NCBI GenBank assembly: GCA_914767715.1
Contig: OU612067.1
Location: 34,448,162 to 34,508,161 of the forward strand
Source of the DNA: Membranipora membranacea
Lineage: Eukaryota; Bryozoa; Gymnolaemata; Cheilostomatida; Membraniporidae
Length of the DNA stretch: 60,000 nucleotides
Direction of reading: 5' to 3'
Shown: piece by piece, positions 46,700 to 58,276 of the stretch
How positions within the stretch are numbered: position 1 is the first letter of the stretch
How the letters are laid out: every line of letters begins with the position of its first letter
Position numbers and translations under genes: made by a program
Notes under the pieces: generated by a model
What the model saw: the letters and a program-made list of their open reading frames with translations, nothing else
What the model was told of the DNA's origin: nothing
The model's database searches: none

Positions 46700-47780
46700 T
46701 AAACCAGTTTGACACCGGCTAGGCGACCAGTGGTAAAGATTTCCCAACATGGCTCTCGAAAGAAAGGAAAGAAGGATATTTGTTTACCCTTACAGGATAT
46801 TATGAACTGTATGCTAAGATCTTGCCAGTATCCTGACCACTTGAAACGTACACAGATAACTCCCTTACCTATAAGGTATCTACTCCAAACTTGTGCAAAG
46901 ATTACAGTCCTGTGTCCTTACTATTTCACCTAGATAAAATAATATGTGAGCAGGTTGTTTTCAACAAATTCAAAAGTAGCATACAAACTGTTATTTCAAC
47001 CACGCAATATGCTTACAGGCCAAAGTTAGGTACCTCAGATGCTATTTTACAACAACTTTTGTACGAAAAAAATGAGGTGATGTGGCACCAGCTGTAAACG
47101 CTACAATAAAGTGAGCTGAAAATAATCACATGACTCTAAATGAGCGGAATACATATAATAAGCTTGTAGCTTTTAATAATGATATAAATATTGCACCTTC
47201 TGTTTTAGTTTAATCTTTTTAGTTATGTGGAAAGCATTATATCTCATTTCAATATAAGACTTTTTTTATGGCGCCATTTTAAGGCGCTAGGTTTGAACAC
47301 CAACGGTTTATTTAAATATTGGTGCGCCAATATACAATCTTTAGCCACATATGCTGCTCCGGCTTGGTTTTGAATTTTAAATGACTGCGACATTATGCGT
47401 CTTGGAAGAATTCGGCCACAAGGCTTATTTTACAAAAACTATGTTATGAAGAAAGGCTGGAGGTTTTAAATTTATCCTCATTATTTATGATCTTTTTTAA
47501 CATAGCAAGAGGCATTTTGTGAGAATAGCTGATCGTCAAAGATATCCTCATTTTAATTATATTTCCAGAAATTAATATAGAACATCTTCTCGCTGCGAAA
47601 ATATTTATAGATCTAAACTATGTTGGTCCCAAAAACGTCCCGAATCCTTTTTCTCTATTTTATGACTCATTTAAATAATCATCGCTCTTAGTCGTTTTTA
47701 ACTCGACATTGCAAGCATTCAATTTTATCAATACCATGATATCGGGTGCAAAAACAAACTAAACTAAACTAAACTAATTA
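46700..47780 (+). mobile_element. CR1/L2-like LINE 3' portion, internally deleted
   Basis: 46891-47097 encodes the RT fingers (KDYSPVSLLFHLDKI, then STTQYAYRPKLGTSDAILQQL), with weaker similarity just upstream in another frame. The catalytic palm is missing. From about 47330 the C-terminal region resumes (SLATYAAPAWF, ILNDCDIMRLGRI, and further on HFVRIADRQRYPHFNYIS, then YRTSSRCENIYRSKLC and KRPESFFSI). It ends in a short tandem tail of AAACT units at 47751-47777, the type of 3' tail seen in CR1/L2-like LINEs. Several stops show it is dead. Confidence 0.85.
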
Positions 47781-49944
47781 TTAGCTGCCTTTTCCTTGTA
47801 CGAGAAAATAATGAAACTTAATGTTTGCCTTCTACAACCAAGCAAATTTTTATGCTGCATACCACTGTGCGCTGATGTCAAATAATATAGGTATTGCATG
47901 TGTTTCTGTCTTTGACAAAATAACACTGTCATAATTATCAAACACTGAACCTGTGGATCTCAAGAGGTGACACTATACCCCTTTGCATATCTAATTGATC
48001 TCTTGTCATTTCACGGTCATCATTTTGAATAGTTTGTAACCAATTTTAAAAGTACTGTAACAAGATGATTTTCCAAAAAAGAAAATTTTTGGCCAAAATC
48101 AATAAATTTAGAAGATTTGATGTCAGCATTTTGAACAACAGGTCATTATCTAATATTTGATGGGCGCCATTATTGTTTATTACCTAATATTTGAGACATT
48201 TGGATTATTGTGGCTAAACTAGCTTTATTTGGTCCTTGACATCCTATATAATGGCTACAGTGTACAGTTTGATCTGTCTGATCATTTTCAATGAGATTAG
48301 CTTATTATTGAATTTGAACAAGATTCTCACAGTGTCATCTGCCAATTGTTTACCTTTCAATTAACATCAACATCTTAGCCAAGCATAATTGGATGTATTG
48401 TTGGTATCCAAGTTATTTATCCATGAAGTCATAATCAAGATAAGCCAGTAAGAATGTTAATTTTGTTTACACTGGCATTCATAGGCGACCTTCACAGAAC
48501 TTATAAGGTACCAGTAGATTTAAAAATGGACAACCCTGTGGATAATCACACAGATTATCATATAATGCTGGCTCAACTCTTGAAGTTGACCAAGAAGCGC
48601 GGAATATCAATGAAGCTTTTTTGCAAATACTGGAGAAAAAGGGCGCCAGAGAATTTAAGGTTTTTTACGAGGCAATCTCATTCTTGGCATAATAACTCTG
48701 TACAATGATGAGCTTTGAAGCAGAGTTTGGTGAAATAATTTGATAAAAATATACAAATGGAATTTGGACAATTATCTAGTATTTTGCATAAAATGTTACA
48801 ACTTCCCGCCCCCTCACTCTTCCGTCAAAGAATGATCATGATTGCACTTACACCCAAACAACCATCATTATAAAAATGAATGTTTGCGAAATTAAAAATT
48901 CACGGCATTCATTATCAGCGGCAAAAGACAGGAAGTTAGGTCAGCTTACAATGACTCCTGTCTCTCTGATTCCACAAGTGTGTCATGATGACTTGTCACA
49001 AGTGCAATGGAATGTGTGTGAAGGATTAACAAACAGTGTTAATTATACTTAATTGGACAATTAAAAATTTCGACAACAAGGATATCAAGGTAGTTATGTA
49101 ATTATGCCTGTTATTGGCCAATCTCCCTGCTTGTGGCACTCAAGCTGACAGATTAAAATTTATTACATTAAACGGTGTTGCCACTAGTCTAACATTTTAA
49201 TACTATCTGTACTAGTGCCAACACCTACTAGGGGACTACTATCCAAGAGTGAGAGAGAACTATGCCAGAATTGCTTCCTGTACACCATATAACTGAGATG
49301 GCTGAGAATGATATAGTATAACATCAAGAGCTCCTTTGTAGACAGGTAATGAATATATACCAGGCTTACGATAGTTGATTTACCTTTGCCTCCTCAGCCC
49401 ACATACCATAACATTCAGAGCTAACTCCATGCTCAGAGCATCTTTGGCCAACAAATAGAAATAGCTGAAAGCCATTCACTCTCAATAATCAGCACTCATA
49501 CTACTTGCTGTGACACCAAGTTTGAGTTTTTTTAGCATCAGTCAGCATATTTTCAGTAGTCAGTGGTTCTGTGGATAATATGGCCTCATTCACATATCAC
49601 TTCTCTCCACTTAGGCATGTAGGACAGTTGATACAAAGTAATTCCTCGCTCATCTGGGGAGCGATGTTGTACATTTTTATTAGTAGCAAAGTTTTCTGAT
49701 AATTCTGCTAGCATAGTTTAGCTGATGTATTCTATTTATGCAGTTGCTCCCAATATTAACAGATTGCACAAAATATAACGTAGGGTATGGTACAACACAG
49801 TAGAGTTGAACATAAGTATTTTGTCGCGTCATCATACTCATTACTAAGAGTTTTCCGTGCTTACAAAAATTGTGAGCCAACAATTCGAATGGAACGCTTT
49901 CATTTTCCATCATGATGATACGAAAAGAAAAGATTTGCCCCGGC
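47781..49944. other. No recognisable gene
   Basis: About 2.2 kb of AT-rich DNA with short motif-free frames only. Confidence 0.5.
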
Positions 49945-50190
49945 AGGGATTTAAACCTGGGCCTCCCGCAATATAGATTTTGATGCTACCTTGCACAGCA
50001 ATATCTATTCATTACAGCATATCCAATTGTAAATGATATTGACTAGAACTGTAAAGGCTTATACTATGGCTATACAATATCAATAATGAAAGTAATTTAT
50101 TTAGCAGGCAAGGTTAATTACACAATAATGGTTGCTGGTTGGGTAATGATATATAGGTCAGTTTATGACAATGGTATGAAACGCAGTGTA
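49935..50190 (-). repeat. Interspersed repeat with tRNA-like end, copy 2
   Basis: Second copy of 44850-45110. Here the left part survives: on the minus strand it reads GCGGGAGGCCC, then AGGTTTAAATCCCTGCCGGGGCA, which looks like the 3' half of a tRNA (T arm with a B box and acceptor end). The rest has no tRNA-like 5' half that I can fold with confidence. It may be a SINE relic. Confidence 0.65.
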
Positions 50191-50437
50191 ACCTGCATTT
50201 GCTGCACTAGCATTTGTGTACCGAGTCGTGCAGCTGGAGGAAGTATGTGGTCGGCATGTTAGGAAATTTGTTAGCATTCTAAGCAGATTTGGAAAGTGAT
50301 AAATATTCAAAATATAAATTATAAATTCATATTAAAATAAGACCCCTGCACAATTTAATTAGAAATTGTTTGTCATGGGCCTAATTTTTGTAAATTATGC
50401 GACTATGGATATGTCACTGTCAACACACATATCACTG

Positions 50438-50474
<37 letters not shown>

Positions 50475-50946
50475 GAGTGGCAGATCTGTTTGATGTTGTT
50501 GATAAGGATATTCAAATAAAACCCCTTCTTTTGGCAGGTATTAGACAGCGCAACATGTATGTAGGCACGAGGCCAATAATACTTCCTTCATCCATCTCTG
50601 ATAGGGATGAGGTTCCTCATAAAGCTGGTATTTATTGGCAAAAACATTCATCTGTCACGTCTGTTCATCTGATTGTTTTTGGCAATTGACTGCCTTGGTA
50701 ATAACATTTCCTCTTACTTACAGGGCCTACCTAATCTCGAATGTTACCTAGGTAATATTGTTCAAGCCACTACACTTCATCACTTTTATGACAATGGAGT
50801 AATTGAATTTGAATTTTCCATCATGGTATGTACATATAATGGGGCTGTAGGTGATCAAAGAATCAGTTACTGCTTCACAGCCAGACAAGGAGGGAAGAGA
50901 AAAATATCCAGAGGGGATATAATAAAACAGCTACACAATTATAACC
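50191..50946. other. Upstream region of the second SVWC gene
   Basis: Contains an (AT)16-17 microsatellite at 50440-50472. Frames at 50477-50689 and 50673-51020 are motif-free. A TATAATAAAA sequence at about 50921-50930 may be the TATA box of the SVWC gene, though it lies only about 26 bases before the ATG. Confidence 0.5.
50440..50472. repeat. (AT)n microsatellite
   Basis: An uninterrupted AT dinucleotide run of about 33 bases. Confidence 0.98.
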
Positions 50947-51763
50947 ATGAAAGTTCTACTATATATGACCATGCTCTCGGCTCTCTGCCTCAGTGTATCA
51001 GCTTTTGTTGTAACCTCTGAAAGAAGATCAGGTGGGTGATTTAAGCATAATTTAAACCAGCATTTCTTTGATTATTTTGGTGTTCTACAAGGAACCAGTT
51101 GTAGTTTTATTTTGCCATCATAATAATTTATGCTTGTAGAATGGAAACAATCCTTTTTTTCACTTTTTAGATTGCATTTATAACTTCTTTCCTGGTAAAC
51201 TTATAAACATCTGGCAGACCTGCACCAGGGTAAGATGTGGGGAGACACGCTGGTCTAAAGCTACAGTGACAAAGTGAGTTAAACCATTAGTTAAACATGA
51301 TTGTCAAATCACAACTATCAACTCTCCTACCAACGTAACTCTTATGTTTATTCTTATTTCATCTTTTTACAAACTACATATACAATACTTTCAAGCTAAA
51401 AGATTTATTGTGTAAAATATCACAAAAGTTACATCTAGAAAGTAATGTGGCTGGTATTACACATGACACCAAAATACGGAAAGTTCAAATCTATGTGACA
51501 CCATTATATTGAAAATCACCATGAACTTCTCAATATTACTATCAATAAGACACTGTTACATTATTGCTTACAAATTAGTGGCTGTTGTTCTGTCAGCACT
51601 GTCTCAATTTGTTCTTTTTTTCAGCTGCCAAGATTTTACAAGTGTGAGAAACGACCCATTCTGCACTGTGACTGACCGCCCAAAAGGACCAGATATATCT
51701 TACCCAGAATGCTGTCCCATAGCAGGCTGTCAGGGAGCACCAGGACCGTCATCTGGAAAATAG
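50947..51763 (+). CDS. Secreted single-domain von Willebrand C (SVWC)-type peptide, 108 aa
   Basis: Three coding exons: 50947-51031 (85 nt, phase 1), 51171-51273 (103 nt, phase 2) and 51625-51763, giving 108 codons plus stop. Exon 1 encodes a signal peptide (MKVLLYMTMLSALCLSVSA). Eight mature-chain cysteines follow the SVWC order: DCIYNFFPG, QTCTRVRCGE, NCQDF, PFCTV, YPECCPI and GCQG. The C-terminus (GAPGPSSGK) extends beyond the last Cys. Splice sites are canonical: G|GTGGGT, TTTTTAG|AT, AA|GTGAGT and TTTTTTCAG|CT. Exon lengths and phases match the paralogue at 30193, which confirms common descent. The mature sequences are well diverged apart from the cysteines and YPECC, so the genes probably differ in function. 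Function not known. Confidence 0.9.
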
Positions 51764-53899
51764 TTCACTAATAATACTGATGATACTCTTTGAAAGTGAT
51801 TCAAAGTTATGTGAAAGAAAAAAGAAATTAACAATTTATTTACTATCAGCAAAACCATGTATTATTGGCTAGTTCTCTGAAACTTCTATTTTTTTTTTAA
51901 ATATCATTAGCACAGTTTGTTGCTTAGGCTCAATTTTGTGCGTATTAAATATTTTTGTCACATTCCCATGCTTCGTGTTGAAATCTTCTATTCTGAAGCT
52001 GAGCTATTAAATTAAAAGCAATGATGATGATGATTTCGTAGTCTCTTCACCAACTTTCACCATTTCTGAGTGTTACTATGGGTTACCAATACGCAAACTA
52101 GGCCCTGCTACATGTTTTATTAATTTGATTTTTGATAATTTCATACTAAAAACTCTTGATAGTTCAGTGACCATTGGTGTATTCCTATTCTCTCTCCAAT
52201 GTGAGAAGATTTTCTTCTTAAAATCCAATTCCATTATCACGTTCCATCAAAATCACAATTTCTCTAAAAATGAATGATTTTGCTAGAGTGACACTTAGTC
52301 ATCAATGCATGGTTAGAGCTGTTCAGCCCAGCCTGAATATTCTATGAGTACATTATTCTCGGCAATCAACCGAGTTCAATCAAGTGGGACAGAATTTAAA
52401 ACCACTGTCAATGTCATGTCACTGCCAGGTTCTGAGGCTCAGGCGGAGCTCAGCTTATATAGCTAGAGATCAGAGAATGTATGAATTATAAAGTAAGCAA
52501 TGGTTGGTGATACACTCACATATGGCAAACAATGTCTCAAGTAATATTGGATCGAAATATGAACAAGATAAATATTTATGGAAAGCAATGTAAAGCATGG
52601 TAATAATTGTACAAAAAAAATTTCCATAGAAGCTGTATACTTCTGTTGATCATAATAAGTACAACTATTTAATATCATATACCTGGTTTTAATCAAAGTT
52701 GACTCTTGTTCCTCAAACCCTCACCATTCTGGGTAGAGGTCATAGATAAAAGGATTGATAGAGGAGTCAAAACTAGCAAATCATTTTAAAGCGTAAAATT
52801 ATGAATGTAGACCCAAACAGAGCCTATCTTTAGCTGATTCTAACATGAGTGTGTGTAATAGATATGTTTGTAGGCCACTTCATTGGACTTTCCATGGAAG
52901 GCTCTGCCTCTTTGCTGCTCTTTGAACTCCGGGCATGATGTACTCATACCACACAATGTTATTCATGCTCTAGTGATCTGAGGTACACATGTGTTCAGTG
53001 CATTCTAAGGTCATCGAGTTTACTAAGATGGTCGAGGAATCTGATTGCTCACACCATAGCTCCCCATCCTCTAGAATCTATCATGATAGTAAGAGTTTGG
53101 CTCATGAAAGACACAACTGATCATTGGGACGGCCCCTATCGTACTGGGGTAAAATCTCTGGAACTTACCGCTTGATAAGTTATCGTGTAGACCTTAGTAT
53201 GAGCTATAAATACCTAACTATCGCAATCGATTGCTCGCCCTCGATAGTGGTCAATGTGCTGATAATGTGCTATTGGTTAGTCGAGTGCTCCATAAGGGTA
53301 TTGTGAGATCTTTTGATTGGCTTGCTATTTTATTGTTGCTATAATATGTAAACACAACAAACTGGTTTCTGTGAAATGGTAACGTTGTGTATTTTTGCCT
53401 CAGCATTATAATGATGACTAAACGAAACGCAGCATTGTTATTCATAAGCTATTTTGACAAGAATACATAGACTTACTAACAATAATAATAATAATAATAT
53501 TTATTATTAGTAGGTCTATGCAAGAATATCATGATCAAAAAAGCAGATCATCCCAGAGTTTTCTATCAAGTGCCGTTATGAACGGCCATCGTTACTGGCA
53601 GGCTACCAGGGGGCAGCAGTCAGGAAAAAGGATAGTTGGTCCTGTTTCTCCTGGAAACACAAAACAAAATGGGTCTTCCTCAAACGCTGACACATCTGGA
53701 CACCTGAAATATAGAGAAATTTACATGTAAGCATTTCAAACTAAATAATAGCATCGCAATAGCAATTGGCCATGCAAGGCCAATAACTCTAACACATACG
53801 CTCTGTGTCATGTAATGTTCTGTGGGAGAGAGAACAAAACTCCGAGTGGTGAATAGCGGGCTCAGTAATTAGGGCCATCAACCCATTCTTTTTTTGGGA
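51764..53899. other. No recognisable gene
   Basis: Includes the 3' UTR of the SVWC gene and a short ATAATAATA run near 53480-53500. I looked here for exons 2 and 3 of the minus-strand SVWC exon at 54537-54621 and found none that keeps the cysteine pattern. Confidence 0.5.
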
Positions 53900-54136
53900 T
53901 GGCGAGATGGTGAAATCGGGTAGCGTGCTAATCAGTGCTTCAGGAGTTTGGGTCCCTCAATCGGAGAGTTCGAATTCTGATCACTACCCATTTTTAATGG
54001 AGGCGATTTTCCATACATAACCCTAGTTTGTCCCCCCCCCACCTTGTATAGCTATAAATGTGATAGTTCTTATACTTATGTAGGAACAATCGCATTTGCC
54101 CAAAACGGGCATTGAATATGGATAAAGTGAAGATTG
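53900..54136 (+). mobile_element. tRNA-derived SINE (Leu/Ser-like head)
   Basis: The head reads GGCGAGATGGTGAAATCGGG, then TAGCGTGCTAATC (A box), a long variable region, and GAGAGTTCGAATTCTGATCAC (B box), like a type II tRNA with a long variable arm. A body follows (about 54001-54120) and ends in AAGATTGTTGTTATTTT, a simple tail. There is no other copy in the window. A real tRNA is unlikely because the acceptor strands do not pair. Confidence 0.7.
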
Positions 54137-54536
54137 TTGTTATTTTATGGATAACTTACACAGAATTACATTTGGAATATTCATATTGAATGGTAGACAA
54201 GCTTACCTAGACACTGTAGCAGGAGACCACGGCTTATTCCCACATGTTATTCTTATGCATTGTGAGGTGAGATTGATCACCTGCCCAGGACTAGCTCTCC
54301 AGCATTCTAAAATACGTTGAATGGGATAGTTTATAATTTATACCACCTGAGACAATAACATCTGTAACTTTGCAAGTTTCACATTGCAGAATCTCTTTCG
54401 CTTTCGTTTATATGAAAGTGTTCAGGTAGCCCGGTATAAACAGGTATAAACAGTTCATCTTGTGACTATTCTGAACAGACCTGTAACACTGGACCTCCAC
54501 CACCTTTAATGCACCAAAAACTGTTGAAGTTCTTAC

Positions 54537-54621
54537 CAGAGCGGAACTCTGATGTGTCGTCTGCCGCTGACAAGCTGAAGAGTACAGCAACTAGTAAACT
54601 CATACCGTATAAAACCTTCAT
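54537..54621 (-). CDS. Signal-peptide first exon of a third SVWC-type gene (partial)
   Basis: Minus-strand ATG at 54621 starts 28 codons (MKVLYGMSLLVAVLFSLSAA, then DDTSEFRS) plus one base, followed by a consensus donor G|GTAAGA. Length (85 nt), phase 1 and the opening MKVL match exon 1 of the SVWC genes at 30193 and 50947. A CATATAAGA element lies about 80-100 bases upstream on this strand, as in the 30193 gene. No exon 2 or 3 with the cysteine pattern was found to the left. The gene may have a long intron, may be truncated, or may be an exon left behind by deletion. Confidence 0.7.
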
Positions 54622-54934
54622 TATCAGGCTGGTATACTGCTGCTGGATATATCCGTCTGATCTCTGTGTGTGTTGAGTACAGTATGATACAACTAATCAC
54701 TGGATCGGTTCTTATATGGTTTGTTGATGGATGCCAACGTCAAATAAAAATTGCTTCATCACAACATGTTGTTGAAAACTCCGAATTGCCATATCATGAC
54801 ACATTTACGAGCTGTAATCAGGAGAAAGCCTGTCCAGTAAAGGGATTGAGAAAAAAGCCAAGCAACACCTATTTATCGGCCATGAAGGCTTCCTCATATT
54901 ATCAAAATTTTAAATGAATGAGAGTTTAATTCAT

Positions 54935-55120
54935 TTATTGAGGAAACTTGCTTATGTTTGTTGCAGCGATGCTTCCATAGTGATGGCTTTGACATTGACA
55001 GGGGAAGGGAAGTCTTACCTCATCGATTCAATTATTTGAATATAAATCACCACATACATGTCAATACAGCTGTCATGGTAGCATCTCTCTGATTTTGCAA
55101 TATTTTTTGATAAACATGAG
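54935..55120. repeat. Repeat R170, copy 2
   Basis: Homologue of 44491-44690 (see there). It lies just past the stop codon of the minus-strand exon at 55130-55398, so it may be part of that gene's 3' end. Confidence 0.75.
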
Positions 55121-55129
55121 ATCATGAAG

Positions 55130-55398
55130 TCATTTATTTGCAGCAGAACAATCAGGATCAAATTCGCTTGCTGTGTTAGCAATGAATGGCTCTGCTTGCT
55201 CGCTGTCTATGGCTTTTGGAACGCTACCTTTATTGTTGGGCTTGTGAGAAACACAAAAGTGTTTCGAAATCATATCATACCACCAATTGCTATTGATACA
55301 TTTTAATGTACAGCCTCTCTGAATCCCTGCAAACCAAGTACAATCATCTGAGTTTGGATTGTCAGAAATTACTGCAGGTCTTGCGCGCAGACCATCCC
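55130..55398 (-). CDS. Unrecognised cysteine-containing terminal exon (partial gene)
   Basis: After a possible acceptor AAATCTTTAG|GG the minus strand reads 89 codons without a stop: DGLRARPAVISDNPNSDDC, TWFAGIQRGCTLKCINS, NWWYDMISKHFCVSHKPN, and ending EFDPDCSAANK. It has five cysteines, two adjacent tryptophans and little low-complexity sequence, which looks like a real extracellular exon. An in-frame reading also continues upstream to a Met at 55435. I do not recognise the family. Upstream exons were not found. Neighbouring SVWC genes suggest, but do not show, a secreted peptide. Confidence 0.45.
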
Positions 55399-55439
55399 CT
55401 AAAGATTTTTTATAGATAAATCCAGATTGGGCCATATAG

Positions 55440-57454
55440 AAGCTTCAAAGTATGAGTTTTTCACACGGAATTGAGCACGGACACCTTTTTGGTTATCTTG
55501 TTTAAATGTGAGGTATTATTGATCTTACCCCCAACCGAGGTGATCTTACTCCTAACCGAGAACTTACAAACTGCCAACTTTGCGGCCATATGATGAAAAG
55601 TAGCCAATCATAACAGAATCATGAGAGTAGCGAAGATTTGTGTGACTTACGCTTTGTCAATATCTAAAATTTATGAATACTCTAAAATGCTATTATTTGC
55701 AAAAGTTGCAAACTTTTCTTCAGTAGGTTCAGTCACGTGTTAGCCGAAAATGCTACTCATCGAGATCACACGTGTTACACGAGGTTTTATTCACCCATAA
55801 GACCTCAAGTTGAATTGATAATAAGATGCTGCTGAAAGTAAGGCAATATTCAAACTCACCATGCAGATCAAATTTGACCAAGTTTGACCAAATTCAAACT
55901 TCGCAAAAAATCGGAGTGTGGAATGCAGTTTAATGATAACATCAATATTACTACACAATCTGATTTTGTGATGTCATCAACAAATAAGTGCCTTGCTTTT
56001 GCTCTAGCTCAGCCATGCTCAACCTCAGCCAAATCGGCCATTTCAGCCAAATTGTTCATTTTGTACGGCCAAATGCACCCTTACCACAGAAAAAAGTTGA
56101 GACATATTTCCATGTCTTGTTCAAAAACAAAAAGTATAAAGGAAATTTCACATGGTCTTCAGTATTCTGTCATATATGAAAGTCCAGATATCACACATTG
56201 AAAAGTCCAATTCATGCTCTCTTGCAGTAAATGGGAATTCCCACTTACCTTACCATACTTACAGCGGTATGGCCCTACCATTTTTGCAGACGGTAAATTT
56301 TGAAAAAAAAACCCTAAAATTGCAATAAGAGTTATGAATACACAACATTGACAGTGTTTATGTTTGTTGACAACAGTTGCCCCTTGTCACTGCTTTGTGT
56401 TATACATAGGGATTGTGAAGCAACAGCACTGATGTAGGTGTTTTATGATGGCAAATCTCGCTTGTCATGAGGTTTATAGTTCATCAATACATCTAATATT
56501 GAATAAGGTGCGCTAGCCTTCTGTGTCATGGCCCGCTTCCAAACATACCTTTGGGCCAAACTTGAACACAAAGCCTCGGAACAGAGCATGGTCCAAATCT
56601 AATTTCAATGTTGGCAAGTTTGTGGCATCTCGTCCAAAAAGCCTTCTCTGTGGTGGTCGATAGAATCAGAATTTTGATGATAAACTGCTTACACAAAAAC
56701 AATTATTAAAACAATTCATGGAAAATATAACAACATCACACATTTTACTGACTGTTGACCAGGTAATTCAAGATCTGGTACCTATCTCCTACGACTCCCT
56801 TGTGTACTTTGCAACCACCATTTTAAAATATGACATATTTTACTTTTCATCCTCTTTTCATAATATGTCCCTTTCTGTTACACTAAATTCATGGGGCCAA
56901 TTTTTTGTCAATTTTCGTCTCATTAAGGGCTGAAATGCCTTAAAACTGCCTCTGATTTTTGAGAATTTTTTTGGGGAGGCCCCCATACCCCCTAGCAGGA
57001 ACGCGCTGCAGTACCCCTCCCGCACCCTCGCACCTATTTTTACCAATCAAAACCCATGGATACAGCCGGCTTACTTAACATGATTATGCCATCATTAGCT
57101 CCATTAACTTGGTTCGGTCAAATGGTATGAAGCCACAAAAAAATTGGCCAAATCGAAGAAAAGGTTGGACATGCATGCTCTAGCTGGTGTCCTTGTGTAG
57201 AGTTATTATTGGGTATATATGTATTGTGAGGAACCAAGTAATAATAATAACGTCCTGTTAATGGTTTGCGCTCTGTTGACTTTATCTCCTTAATTTGTTT
57301 GTTTATATCTTGTCTTGTCTTGTCTTTATCTATATATATTATATTTTCTAAAACTATTTTGGAGTTACCCCTCCTCATACACTGAAGAAAGGCAAGATCA
57401 CTTTAATCTATGAAGACGAGGTTCCTATTGGTTAGGCTAGCAATCTGTGGGTAT
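55440..57454. other. No recognisable gene
   Basis: Short motif-free open frames only, including overlapping frames at 55884-56201. Confidence 0.5.
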
Positions 57455-57545
57455 GATATATATATAATGTAATTTATTACTTTATATAATTTACTTTAAT
57501 TAATTTATGATATATAATATAATTTATTCAAATTATAATTTCTAG
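57455..57545. repeat. AT-only low-complexity stretch
   Basis: About 90 bases almost free of G and C, followed by a short GACAGACAGACAGACA run near 57546-57562. Confidence 0.9.
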
Positions 57546-57973
57546 TGACAGACAGACAGACACACTAAGTAACTTACCAGGAGTTGTTATTGAGACTGAT
57601 CTTATCTCGGACCAAGGAGAAGTGTTCGGGTGAAGATTTTACCAGTAAACACTATTTCTATGATAAGCATAAATATCATCCTATGCCACTCCCATTGTCA
57701 TACTAGGAAATGTTCTCCAGGCAACCTTCAAATAATTTGCAGAAAATCCTGCAGACCTAGCAGACATCCTTTCCACATCTTGGCATGAACCATCCTAAAG
57801 CATCTTTCGATGCCGGCAACATATACTTGTATAAACATTCAAAGCCTTATATTTTTTCCTTTTCCTTTAAATTGTTGTTGCAGACAAATCATTTTTAATG
57901 GCATGGCAGGTGACTCTCAAAGCATTCCTTGTCACAGTATCTAAATAAAGCCAATAATCTGGCAGCTTTTACC

Positions 57974-58276
57974 TTAAGCTTTGATTGAAGTCCCAGTAAC
58001 AGCTTTCAAAAACTCAGGCAAGCTGCTTGACAAGACTTTGAAATGGTCAGCTAGATCCTGATCTTGTGGATCAATCATAGATGAGAATTGTGGTCCAGCA
58101 ACCATAAAATACCCATACGCTTGTCCAGGGTCGGATGTATTACACATCAGTGTTTGGGGGTTGTTTTTTACAATATATAAGTGGCTAAGACTGCTAAGGC
58201 ATAGTGACAAATAGGTAATGAATTGTTGGTAGACAAAAGAGAGCAAGTTTAAAACTTTGACACAGGTATCTGCCAT
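57974..58276 (-). other. Possible terminal exon, related to a fragment near 24030
   Basis: The 100-codon minus-strand frame contains NTSDPGQAYGYFMVAGPQFS, then DPQDQDLADHFKVLSSSLPE and FLKAVTGTSIKA before the stop. A related minus-strand fragment at about 24006-24050 reads EDNTSDPDKHVGTYLLVQ and then a stop. Similarity of a translated piece in two places suggests a coding origin. No family, signal peptide or splice partner is recognised. Confidence 0.35.

Noticed and set aside
52700-52790. Minus-strand reading FDSSINPFIYDLYPEW, like a GPCR seventh helix (NPFIY)
   Set aside because: Only about 16 codons, stops on both sides, and no sixth helix found to the right. It also faintly resembles SVWC YPE(CC), but neither reading extends.
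54666-54917. 83-codon plus-strand open frame
   Set aside because: It overlaps the promoter and 5' UTR of the minus-strand SVWC exon and has no supporting motif.
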